The position numbers and the translations under genes were made by a program. This document shows positions 1-6,652 of a stretch of 10,532 nt of DNA, piece by piece. Numbering within the stretch: the stretch's first letter is position 1; the number at the start of each line of letters is the position of its first letter. The notes under the pieces are model-generated. The model ran no database searches. It saw nothing but the letters and a program-made list of their open reading frames with translations, and was not told where the DNA came from. This DNA comes from Armatimonadota bacterium. GTDB taxonomy: Bacteria > Armatimonadota > Zipacnadia > Zipacnadales > UBA11051. The stretch lies in the NCBI GenBank assembly GCA_030612305.1, contig JAUWOG010000034.1, forward strand, positions 1 through 10,532. The letters run 5' to 3'.

Positions 1-978
1 GGCGCGGCGCGGATTATGACTATGTTCTACTACATACCTGAGGAAGCGCGACCGAAGATCGCGGGCGGAAACATGCGCCGTCTTCTCCGGAATGTGGATG
101 GGGCATCGGGTCGCCCGCTACCTGAGCTCACGACTCCGCCCGATCATCCCGACGATGACCCCATCGTCGCGAGTCTCCGCGCCGGCAAGCCGCTCGACGA
201 CCACTTCATTCTCGATGCTCACGGCCATATCGGACACCCCGGGTGCATGGGGGTGCGCGTCCCGCTCGCTTACAACGACGGCGACAGTCTGGTCAAGACC
301 ATGGACCGCGTCGGCATAGACATCTGCGTATTCAGTTCCTGGTCCGGCATCACCGAAGGGGACCCCGAATCCAACGACATCTCGCTCGACGCCGTGGCCG
401 CTCATCCCGGCCGGCTGCTCGCATACGGCTGCAACAACCCGCACTACCCCGAGCAATTGCAGGCCGAGCTACAGCGCATCTTCTTCACGGACAAGGTCGT
501 CGGCTTCAAGCCCTATCCACCTCAGCAGGGCGTCCCCTTCAATGATCCCAAGTGGGCACCGGTCATGGAGTGGGCCAACGAAAACGAAAAGCCTGTGCTC
601 TGCCACGCCATGAGGAGCGAAGTCGCCATCGAGATGGGCAACAAGTACCCGCGCGCGAAGTTCCTCATCGCGCATTCCGGTTCAAGTTGGGACATGGCCG
701 AGGATGTCGTCAAATCCACTAAAGCCTGCCCCAACGTTTACGCTGAGATTACCTATACATCCATCCTCTACCCCTTCATTGAGTTCTTCTGCGAAGAAGT
801 CTCCGCCGACCAGCTCCTCTTCGGCACCGACTGCGTGATGCGTGACGTCGCTCCTCAGCTCGGCTGGGTCGCCTGGGCGCGTATTCCCTACGAGGACAAA
901 CTGAAAGCGCTGGGCCTGAATATGGCTGATATACTGAAGATGCCGGCCGACCAGCGCACCTCACGCACCGGACAATAG
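1..978 (+). CDS. Amidohydrolase-2 family protein, 5'-truncated by window edge
   Basis: The reading frame is open from base 1, so the gene starts before the window. The ATG codons at 16 and 22 are internal: the translation aligns without gaps from residue 217 of the next gene onward. About 216 residues are therefore probably missing. The visible 325 codons hold the end of an N-terminal domain (IAGGN then RLL, typical of the last helix of amidohydrolase-2 domains), a linker and a full C-terminal amidohydrolase domain. Candidate metal and catalytic residues are all present: HxH in DAHGH (bases 220-228), His in VLCHA (604-606), His in IAHSG (673-675) and Asp in FGTD (829-831). In this superfamily (PF04909, ACMSD-like) such residues hold a divalent metal for hydrolysis or decarboxylation. 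No signal peptide is visible in the part seen, so a cytoplasmic site is likely. The gene stops with TAG, 38 bases before its paralogue, and is probably co-transcribed with it. The substrate is unknown. Confidence 0.85.
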   Translation, partial: GAARIMTMFYYIPEEARPKIAGGNMRRLLRNVDGASGRPLPELTTPPDHPDDDPIVASLRAGKPLDDHFILDAHGHIGHPGCMGVRVPLAYNDGDSLVKTMDRVGIDICVFSSWSGITEGDPESNDISLDAVAAHPGRLLAYGCNNPHYPEQLQAELQRIFFTDKVVGFKPYPPQQGVPFNDPKWAPVMEWANENEKPVLCHAMRSEVAIEMGNKYPRAKFLIAHSGSSWDMAEDVVKSTKACPNVYAEITYTSILYPFIEFFCEEVSADQLLFGTDCVMRDVAPQLGWVAWARIPYEDKLKALGLNMADILKMPADQRTSRTGQ

Positions 979-1016
979 CCACCACCACGCGCTGCATCCG
1001 GAAGGGGCAGGGCCAG

Positions 1017-2663
1017 ATGGCGAACCTGTCGTTTTTCGACGCTAACTGCATGATCGGCATACGCGCTCAACGTCACGAGCGCAGCATCTACAAGCTCGAG
1101 GACTACCGGCGCGACTTCGAGTACTACGACATCGCCGGCGCAATCGTCTATCATGCCGTCGCCAAGGAATATTCCGCCGACTACGGCAACCGCCGGCTCA
1201 TGCGGGAGATCGGCGACGACCCACAGCTTGCGCCGCAGTGGATTCTTCTGCCGCACCATTGCGATGAAATGGCGCCGCCACCCGAGATCGTCGGCGAGAT
1301 GCTGTCACTTGGTGTCCGCACCGCGCGCATGTACCCGTCAGCCCGTGGCTTCGGCACCGACGAGTACATCATCGGTCCACTGCTGTTCGAACTCGAACGT
1401 CACCGCATTCCGCTCTTCATGGACCTCTCCGAGATCTCATTCGAAGCGCTTATCGGCCTCTGCCACAACCACCCTCTCTTGCCCGTAGTCCTCTGCGGCA
1501 CCGGCTACAGTACCGACCATGACCTCGTCCCCGCTCTCGAGCAATGCCCGAACCTGCACGTGGACGCCGCTCTGCAGCAGGGGCATAACGCGTTCAAGCG
1601 TTTCGTGCCCCGCTTTGGTGCCGAGCGCATGATCTTCTCGACCCAGCTTCCCTTCCGCAGCCCCGGTGCCGCTCGCATGATGACCTGCTACGAGGACATC
1701 CCCGAAGATGCCCGCGAGTCGATCGCCGGCGGCAATATCATGCGCCTGCTCAGCAACGTCCGCGGCGCCTCCGGCCGCCCTCTACCGCAGCTCAAAGAGC
1801 CGCCCGCCCATCCCGATGACGACCCGATTGTCGCCGCAGTCCGCGCCGGCAGACCGCTCTCCGATGAGTTCATCATAGACTCCCACGGACACTTCGCTCA
1901 TCCCGGAGCAATGGGCGCAGTCGGACTCGCCATGCCCGCCCAGGATGCCGACAACGCCGTCATCACCATGAACCGCCTCGGGATAGACATGTTCGCATTC
2001 AGCACCTGGAGCGGACTTGCAGAAGGTGACGCCGCAGGCAATGATGTTGCACTCGACGCCGTCGCAAAGTATCCTGACCGCCTCATGGCCTATGGCTGCT
2101 ACAACAACAACTACCCGGAGATCTACGAGGCCGAACTCGAGCGCGTCTTCTACACGAACAAGGTCATCGGCATCAAGCCGTACGGCCAGTACAACCGTGC
2201 GCGCATAGACGACCCTCGCCGCGACGCCTCCTACCAGTGGGCCAATGACAATGAGAAGATCATCCTCGGTTGCGGCAGTTTCTCCAATGAAGACCAGCAG
2301 TTGACCCCGCAGATGGCGATGAAGCTGGCGGAGAAGTATCCCGGGGCGAAGTGGATCATCTCCCATGCCAGCAGCACCTATGAGATGGCGGAGGCGGTCA
2401 TCGAGGCCTGCAACGCCTTCCCCAACATCTTCGCCGAGGTGTGCTATTCGATGATCACCTACGGCATCTGCGAGATGTTCTACGAGCACATCCCGCTGCC
2501 GCAGATTCTCTACGGCTCTGACGCACTGATGCGCGACCCGGCTCCGCAGCTCGGCTGGGTCGCCTGGGCGCGCATCCCCTACGAAGCCAAGCAGCGCATC
2601 CTCGGCCAGAACTTCGCCGACCTGCTCAAACTCCCGCCGGCGGCCCGCCTGCCTCGCGCATAG
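1017..2663 (+). CDS. Double-domain amidohydrolase-2 family protein
   Basis: This complete 548-residue protein contains two amidohydrolase-2 (TIM-barrel) domains. Single-domain members are usually about 280-350 residues. The ATG at 1017 has GGAAGGGG nine bases upstream. The N-domain (about 1-242) keeps the family layout, ending in IAGGN then RLL, but the expected ligand sites read DANC (8-11) instead of DxHxH, MD (135-136) where a His is usual, and FSTQ (207-210) instead of GSD. It is probably not catalytic. The C-domain (about 283-548) keeps HxH (H290, H292), H450 in IISHAS and D502 in GSD. The first copy's VLCHA histidine is replaced by Cys419 (ILGCG). An IKPY segment (FKPY in copy one) is shared by both copies. 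The protein is probably cytoplasmic and in an operon with the upstream paralogue, and it ends in TAG. It may be a hydrolase or decarboxylase with a structural N-half. The substrate cannot be named. Confidence 0.9.
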   Translation: MANLSFFDANCMIGIRAQRHERSIYKLEDYRRDFEYYDIAGAIVYHAVAKEYSADYGNRRLMREIGDDPQLAPQWILLPHHCDEMAPPPEIVGEMLSLGVRTARMYPSARGFGTDEYIIGPLLFELERHRIPLFMDLSEISFEALIGLCHNHPLLPVVLCGTGYSTDHDLVPALEQCPNLHVDAALQQGHNAFKRFVPRFGAERMIFSTQLPFRSPGAARMMTCYEDIPEDARESIAGGNIMRLLSNVRGASGRPLPQLKEPPAHPDDDPIVAAVRAGRPLSDEFIIDSHGHFAHPGAMGAVGLAMPAQDADNAVITMNRLGIDMFAFSTWSGLAEGDAAGNDVALDAVAKYPDRLMAYGCYNNNYPEIYEAELERVFYTNKVIGIKPYGQYNRARIDDPRRDASYQWANDNEKIILGCGSFSNEDQQLTPQMAMKLAEKYPGAKWIISHASSTYEMAEAVIEACNAFPNIFAEVCYSMITYGICEMFYEHIPLPQILYGSDALMRDPAPQLGWVAWARIPYEAKQRILGQNFADLLKLPPAARLPRA

Positions 2664-2705
2664 AAGGCCTCGCCCACCCGTGCCGGATGCCGCGTCGCCA
2701 CACAC

Positions 2706-2737
2706 AAAAAAAAGCCGACCTCGCTAGAGGCCGGCTT
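2706..2737 (-). terminator. Rho-independent terminator of the pseudopilin gene
   Basis: AGCCGACCTC (2713-2722) and GAGGCCGGCT (2727-2736) form a ten-base stem with one A:C mismatch, closed by a GCTA loop and extended by an A:T pair at 2712/2737. Eight A residues at 2706-2713 lie on its left, so on the minus strand the hairpin is followed by a run of T. It sits about 20 bases beyond the stop codon of the minus-strand pseudopilin gene. Read on the plus strand there is no T-run, so it should stop the amidohydrolase transcript only weakly. Confidence 0.85.
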
Positions 2738-2755
2738 CTCGCTGGAGATTCACGA

Positions 2756-3403
2756 CTAGAGGGCTGTGGGTCTCCAGAAGCGGGAAGAACTGGTGTCAGC
2801 GTCAATGTTGCTGCTCTTCAGCCACTTAGCATGGCCGTCAAAAAAGCCGATGTTAGCACCCTCGTTGTGGCGAGGGGCTATGGAGTCACAGTTCGCACCC
2901 AGAGAAGGCATTATCGAGCCCTCGCCATTCGCGGGATTCCAGTCGGCATCGCCGCCTTCGGCATCGGCCAGAACACACGTCTCGGCCACGAAGTTGAACT
3001 TCGCGTTCGCGACCCCGCAGGCATAGTAGTTGATCGCGTAGGTGACGTTCTGGAAGTTCTGATCCCCTGACCAGGCATCGCTTACGGATGGGCAGTTCCA
3101 TATCTGAGTGTTCTTGAGGTACGGGTATATGGAAATCACCCAGGGCATAAGACCCACGGTACAGGTGTCACCGGCTGGTGCCACCCAACTCACGGCACCA
3201 ACTGCCGTCTGCGGCATCATCTCGTCATAGTCCTGGCTGTACATCTTCAGGGCCAGGGTAATCTCCTTGACATTGCTGAGGCAGGAAGTCTGCCGGGCCT
3301 TTTCTCTGGCCCGCGCAAACACCGGGAAAAGAATGGCGGCCAGTATCGCTATAATGGCAATGACCACCAACAACTCAATCAACGTAAAGCCTCGCCTTTT
3401 CAT
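2756..3403 (-). CDS. Type II secretion/pilin-like protein with H-X9-DG domain (DUF1559-type)
   Basis: The 215-residue protein has a class III prepilin leader: MKRRG, then FTLIE, with cleavage expected between G5 and F6 and the conserved Glu at mature position 5. A hydrophobic helix follows to about residue 29. Next come FARAREKARQ and SQDYDE (56-61), a variable middle with six cysteines in the whole protein, and the terminal H-X9-DG motif (H179, D189-G190). It is expected to be processed by prepilin peptidase and assembled into, or displayed through, a pseudopilus-like system at the inner membrane. The exact role of this large family is unknown. The ATG has GAGGAGG ten bases upstream. The gene is a single transcription unit with its own promoter and terminator, on the strand opposite both neighbours. 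Its length is typical, and similar genes occur in many copies in Armatimonadota and Planctomycetota. Confidence 0.93.
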   Translation of the reverse strand: MKRRGFTLIELLVVIAIIAILAAILFPVFARAREKARQTSCLSNVKEITLALKMYSQDYDEMMPQTAVGAVSWVAPAGDTCTVGLMPWVISIYPYLKNTQIWNCPSVSDAWSGDQNFQNVTYAINYYACGVANAKFNFVAETCVLADAEGGDADWNPANGEGSIMPSLGANCDSIAPRHNEGANIGFFDGHAKWLKSSNIDADTSSSRFWRPTAL

Positions 3404-3447
3404 CTCAACTCATCCTCCTCATGCTTGTTTTGTACGGCCTGACTTCT

Positions 3448-3475
3448 ATTGTATCACTCTCGCGGCCCGCGTCAA
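3448..3475 (-). promoter_or_regulatory. Sigma70-type promoter of the pseudopilin gene
   Basis: On the minus strand TTGACG (3475-3470) is followed, after 16 bases, by TACAAT (3453-3448). Both hexamers match the consensus at five of six positions. Transcription would start near 3441 and give a leader of about 38 bases that contains the GGAGG ribosome-binding site. Position and quality make this the best promoter in the window. Confidence 0.75.
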
Positions 3476-3480
3476 TACTA

Positions 3481-3498
3481 GTTTCCGCAAAGGGAAAC
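3481..3498. repeat. Perfect inverted repeat between divergent promoters
   Basis: GTTTCC and GGAAAC form a six-base perfect inverted repeat around GCAAAG. The site lies just upstream of the pseudopilin -35 box and about 25 bases upstream of the candidate promoter of the plus-strand sugar isomerase gene. It could be an operator for either gene or a small hairpin. No regulator is encoded nearby. Confidence 0.4.
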
Positions 3499-3522
3499 GC
3501 CGGCCCTCCGCAGAAGACTCCC

Positions 3523-3550
3523 TTGCACAGGGCCTCAATGTACCCATAAT
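3523..3550 (+). promoter_or_regulatory. Candidate promoter of the sugar isomerase operon
   Basis: TTGCAC (3523-3528) and CATAAT (3545-3550) are separated by 16 bases. The -10 box matches the consensus at five of six positions, while the -35 box is weaker. A start near 3557 would leave a leader of fewer than 20 bases that still includes the GAGGAG ribosome-binding site at 3561-3566. Confidence 0.4.
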
Positions 3551-3574
3551 CCAGCCGCACGAGGAGAGATAGCA

Positions 3575-4375
3575 TTGAAAATCGGTATCAGGAATGGATC
3601 ACTCGCAATGACGCCGCTGCCTGCCATCGAGGCGGCTGCAAAGCTCGGATTCGCATCCGTCGAACTCGACATCCCGGCCGACTACGCAGACAGCATCATC
3701 TGGCAGTCTGATGGCCGGAGGCAACTCAGTGAGGCCGCCACGGCCACTGGTTGCGAGATTGCCTCGCTGTGCATCGGGGGATTGTGGCAGATCAGTCCGG
3801 CCAGCCCGGACCCTAATATCCGCGCCGAAGCCGCAGAGGTGATATCCGCATCCGCCGCCATCGCTGCTGAACTCGGTGCCAAGTGGATACTGCTTCCAGT
3901 CACGCCCGGCAGCGAAGACCAGGACCACGAGGAGGGCGTCGCTCGCTGGATCGAAGAGATCAGCAACGTCGCAGCAGTCGCTCAGGATCTCGGGGTTCGC
4001 TACTGTCTGGAGAACGTCGGGCGGGGCGGTGGCAAGTCGGCTTCCGACCTCTTGCGATTAATTCAGGGAATAAACTCCCCCGCCGTGAGCGTCTATTATG
4101 ATATCGGTAATGCGCTGGCGTTCGGCAATGATGCAGTCACGGAAATCAACGAACTGGCCGATGTCCTCGACATCGTTCACGTCAAGGACAGTGACGGGGC
4201 GCTCCTCGGCCAGGGCGGCGTGCCGATCGCGGACGACATCAAAGCACTCGCCGACGTCGGCTACGACGGCTATCTGATTCTCGAAACCGGACCCACAGAT
4301 GACCCGATGATCGCCGGCGCATACAACCGCGGCTATCTCCAGAGCGTTCTGGACAACACCAAGCAGGAGGAATGA
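3575..4375 (+). CDS. Sugar phosphate isomerase/epimerase-like TIM barrel protein (AP endonuclease 2 family)
   Basis: The 266-residue protein begins MKIGIRNGSL and has the eight-strand barrel pattern of the xylose-isomerase-like superfamily (PF01261). The four usual metal ligands are visible: E146 (CLENVGR), D176 (YYDIGNA), H202 (IVHVKDSD) and E237 (LILETG). Members isomerise or epimerise keto-sugars, inosose or hydroxypyruvate in the cytoplasm. No subgroup can be named here. The start is TTG at 3575, chosen because GAGGAG lies eight bases upstream and strand 1 of the barrel begins right after it. The length is normal for the family. The stop TGA sits directly before the next gene (ATGACCATG), so the two are almost certainly co-transcribed and perhaps translationally coupled. 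Confidence 0.88.
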   Translation: MKIGIRNGSLAMTPLPAIEAAAKLGFASVELDIPADYADSIIWQSDGRRQLSEAATATGCEIASLCIGGLWQISPASPDPNIRAEAAEVISASAAIAAELGAKWILLPVTPGSEDQDHEEGVARWIEEISNVAAVAQDLGVRYCLENVGRGGGKSASDLLRLIQGINSPAVSVYYDIGNALAFGNDAVTEINELADVLDIVHVKDSDGALLGQGGVPIADDIKALADVGYDGYLILETGPTDDPMIAGAYNRGYLQSVLDNTKQEE

Positions 4376-4377
4376 CC

Positions 4378-4743
4378 ATGAAGACAGGCATTTGGCGGTA
4401 CAGCCTCATAGCGGCGACAGTTCTGCTGACAGTAGCAATCTGCGCCACTACACTCGCCCAGCAGGACGATCGCGCCGGCGACGGAGAGAGGAGGGTGAGG
4501 GGACCCGAGGGCGAGCGTCAGGGCCAGCGCCCCGACGGACAACGCGCCATGATGCGCATGATGTCGCCACCCGCGCCCGTCATGATCGTCGAGAAGCCTT
4601 ACCTCTACATTCTCGCTGGCAACGTCCTTTACCAGATCGACTCCGAAACGCTCGAGCAGATCAATGCGATCTATCTCGTGCCCCCACCACGACCCGAGGG
4701 TATGCGCCAGCGGGGCGGCAGACCCAGGCAGGACAACAACTAG
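4378..4743 (+). CDS. Small secreted protein of unknown function
   Basis: This 121-residue protein has a signal peptide: MKTGIWRYSL, a hydrophobic stretch to about residue 24, and likely cleavage after A27 (TTLA before QQDD). A low-complexity segment rich in Arg, Gly, Pro, Gln and Met follows (30-66). A compact core (67-100) contains KPYLYILAGNVLYQID and SETLEQIN, which looks like one beta-propeller-type hairpin (display, then 'residence in a column'), and the tail is proline/arginine-rich (PPPRPEG). I chose the ATG at 4378 because GGAGG (4366-4370) is seven bases upstream. An in-frame ATG at 4372 overlaps the previous stop but is only one base from that site. The protein is probably exported or periplasmic although its operon partner is cytoplasmic. 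No catalytic motif is visible, so its function is unknown. Confidence 0.75.
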   Translation: MKTGIWRYSLIAATVLLTVAICATTLAQQDDRAGDGERRVRGPEGERQGQRPDGQRAMMRMMSPPAPVMIVEKPYLYILAGNVLYQIDSETLEQINAIYLVPPPRPEGMRQRGGRPRQDNN

Positions 4744-4774
4744 CAGGACGCAGGCTCAGCAGACCGAACACTGC

Positions 4775-5467
4775 TCACGTCGGTATGTCAGGGAAATCCC
4801 GCAGCGGCGTGCGACCCGTCAGCCAGAAGCGGTCGTACGCCGCCGGATTCTCCTGCCTCATCCCCGCTATCTCAGCCGCGAAGTCTTCTTCCGTTTTCTT
4901 GAAAAGCGTGTGCTGAGACTTCTGCGTCGCGCGACTCTCCAGGTGCTTATGCGCATAGCCGGTGATGTCGTAGAGCAAGTCCGGCTCCCGATCCGCGACA
5001 CCCTTGTAGTAGAAGAAGTGCAGCGTGTCCCACGGCTCGCCCAGTTCTGCACACACCGGCTCCCCGGCTTGCCCCACCGCCTCCAGCACTATCGCATTCG
5101 CCGAAATGTGGTCCCGGTTGCGATCGTGGAGCCCGTGGTTGAATACCGCATCCGGCCGTATCCGCCGAACGAGTTCAATCGTCTCCTTGAAGGTGGCGGT
5201 ATCATTGACCAGTCCCGCATCCGGCCGGTCGAACCGGTATCGCTCCTTCACCCCCAGCACCCGGTCGCTCGCCTCACCCTCCGCATGCCGCATCTCGACT
5301 ATATTGTCTTTCATCCACGGCTCCGGGTAGCCATCCCGGCCATCGGTGAATATCGCGACATAGACCTCGACCCCCATCCCCGCGAGTTTCGCCATCGTCC
5401 CGGCCATTGTCTGTTCGTCATCCGGATGCGCGCCGAATACCAGGATCCGTTTGTAGTTCATCGCCAC
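4775..5467 (-). CDS. PIG-L/LmbE family deacetylase
   Basis: The 230-residue protein starts with the family signature AHPDDE (13-18) after a short first strand (RILVFG). H14 and D17 are expected zinc ligands. The second part of the site is NHGLHDRNRDH (110-120), with H120 as the likely third ligand. Family members (PF02585) remove N-acetyl groups from GlcNAc-type sugars, as in MshB/BshB and PIG-L, with Asp16 as probable base. No signal peptide is visible, so the site is cytoplasmic. The frame can start at GTG (5467) or at ATG (5461). An AGGA overlapping the stop codon of the upstream gene is 4 or 10 bases away respectively, so translation is probably coupled. It is the last gene of the minus-strand group encoding the glycan-binding/hydrolase protein, which fits a role in sugar processing. 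The substrate is unknown, and BshB-like thiol synthesis cannot be excluded. Confidence 0.92.
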   Translation of the reverse strand: MAMNYKRILVFGAHPDDEQTMAGTMAKLAGMGVEVYVAIFTDGRDGYPEPWMKDNIVEMRHAEGEASDRVLGVKERYRFDRPDAGLVNDTATFKETIELVRRIRPDAVFNHGLHDRNRDHISANAIVLEAVGQAGEPVCAELGEPWDTLHFFYYKGVADREPDLLYDITGYAHKHLESRATQKSQHTLFKKTEEDFAAEIAGMRQENPAAYDRFWLTGRTPLRDFPDIPT

Positions 5468-5473
5468 ATTTTC

Positions 5474-6649
5474 CTATTCACTCAACACATAAACCAGGGC
5501 ATCCCCGGCGGCGAGTGTGACCTCGATCTTCTCGCCGCCGACAAGCTGTTCGGCGACAAGCAGCTTGCCGCTGTAGAACTCCCGCACTTGCTTGTACCCT
5601 TGCGGCATCGCCAAGCTATACTGTTTCTCCTGGCTGGTCAGGTTCATCACAGTCACGAGGAGTGTGCCCTCGTGCTTCCTCGCACCAAGCCAGTCAACCT
5701 CTGCGGCCACGCCCTCGAGCGCCACGAAATCGCCATTGAGGAACACGTCCTCATATTCCGCTGCCACCCGTGAAACCTCGGCGCTTGCCTGCCACGAACG
5801 CCCCCCTACAGGCATCCGGTCATATATCAGAAGGCCGCCCGTGCTGTCAAAGAGCCGCCGCAACAACACTGCCCTTGTCAGCGGGCGCAGCAGGTTGTCA
5901 CTGTTGCGGTCATAGGGGCTCATGATCTGCCCACACACCAGCGGAATCCCGTTCAGCGCTTTCACTGTCGCACGGACAGTCTCGTAGTTCCGCCCATATC
6001 CGCAGGCGGCATAGTCAACTGCCTCGAGCTCACCTATGAGCTTCCAGTCAACTCCGTATCGCCATTTCGTATCCTCCGACTGATAGCCGCTATAGACCGA
6101 GAAACGCGCCGGCGGCTCCGCGCCATGGCTCGTGTCCTTGAACTTCCGCGCCAGTTGCGCCATGCGCAGGTTCATAAACCCCGTCCACTTCGCCAGGTGT
6201 TCCTCATCTATGGTCTGCGGCGACAGCGCGACATCATCCCCGATACCCGCATATTCACGGAACGCCGCCAGGCAGCGCGGGCAGAAACACGACAGGTAGC
6301 CCGTCATCACACCCGACTCAAAGTCCCAGTCCACATAGTCGCAACGGCTAGCGGCGATCTTCCCCAGCAGGTTCGCATCTATGTACGGGTAGGCCTCATT
6401 CAGCACCGCCGAGGTGCACGCAAACTGCTCGCTCACATTTCCATCTTTGTCTATCAGCGCCCTATCGGGGTTCTCCGCCAGCCATGGCTCCATGTTGATG
6501 CTCCATGAGGCGAAGTTGATGCCCATCACATTGTCAATGCCCAGTGCATCCCCGAGCTCACTCGTCTCCAGGTCGCCGGATACCATACTGTTGAATCCCG
6601 CTGCCCCCATCGTTTCCAGCGTCGCAGCTTTCATCTCTCGCTTGTTCAT
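5474..6649 (-). CDS. Glycoside-hydrolase-like TIM barrel domain, probably the C-terminal part of the adjacent secreted protein
   Basis: This 391-codon frame begins at an ATG directly after, and in frame with, the TAG that ends the 917-codon gene. It reads like the middle and end of a glycosidase: an AAGFN opening strand (16-20), a barrel, an acidic strand end VDWDFE (106-111) that could carry catalytic acids, then CFCPRC (121-126), a possible Zn knuckle as seen in many Armatimonadota and Lentisphaerota hydrolase-like proteins. After about residue 300 comes a beta-sandwich-like tail of the kind that ends beta-galactosidase-type enzymes. The family is not assigned. The frame has no signal peptide and no convincing ribosome-binding site, which is odd for a glycan enzyme but expected if it is the C-terminal half of the preceding protein. 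Alternatively it is made by reinitiation at TAGATG and acts in the cytoplasm. It ends in TAG, a few bases before the deacetylase start. Confidence 0.75.
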   Translation of the reverse strand: MNKREMKAATLETMGAAGFNSMVSGDLETSELGDALGIDNVMGINFASWSINMEPWLAENPDRALIDKDGNVSEQFACTSAVLNEAYPYIDANLLGKIAASRCDYVDWDFESGVMTGYLSCFCPRCLAAFREYAGIGDDVALSPQTIDEEHLAKWTGFMNLRMAQLARKFKDTSHGAEPPARFSVYSGYQSEDTKWRYGVDWKLIGELEAVDYAACGYGRNYETVRATVKALNGIPLVCGQIMSPYDRNSDNLLRPLTRAVLLRRLFDSTGGLLIYDRMPVGGRSWQASAEVSRVAAEYEDVFLNGDFVALEGVAAEVDWLGARKHEGTLLVTVMNLTSQEKQYSLAMPQGYKQVREFYSGKLLVAEQLVGGEKIEVTLAAGDALVYVLSE

Positions 6650-6652
6650 CTA
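6647..6652 (-). other. In-frame TAG-ATG junction between the two halves of a secreted hydrolase-like protein
   Basis: On the minus strand the sequence is TAG immediately followed by ATG, in the same reading frame. The protein reads WQLWGSFCG, stop, MNKREMKAATLETM and so on. Without this one codon, bases 9403 to 5474 form a single frame of 1,309 codons including the TAG position. Possible explanations are a nonsense mutation, a base-calling error, read-through, or a true stop-start with reinitiation. A single base change from TAC, CAG, TGG or similar would be enough. Confidence 0.8.

Noticed and set aside
1782..2705. Long open frame (307 codons) on the minus strand opposite the second amidohydrolase gene
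   Set aside because: It mirrors a clear family gene, has no ribosome-binding site or recognisable domain, and is rich in Arg/Val/Gly as expected for the antisense of GC-rich coding sequence.
2687..3070. Plus-strand open frame of 127 codons across the terminator and the pseudopilin 3' end
   Set aside because: It begins inside the intergenic region, contains the hairpin and T-run of the terminator, and is antisense to the H-X9-DG motif.
4744..4774. Possible bidirectional terminator between the convergent small secreted protein and deacetylase genes
   Set aside because: Only a five-base stem (ACCGA/TCGGT) with a large loop and no T-run is present, too weak to call.
4664..5773. Open frame of 369 codons on the plus strand spanning the end of the secreted protein gene, the deacetylase and part of the hydrolase
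   Set aside because: It overlaps three well-supported genes, runs antisense to catalytic motifs, and its translation is arginine/proline/histidine-rich with no domain.
6650..6652. Genome-wide reassignment of TAG to an amino acid
   Set aside because: At least six other frames in the window end in TAG at places that fit family lengths, including both amidohydrolase copies, which end at matching positions. TAG is a normal stop here, so any read-through would have to be local.
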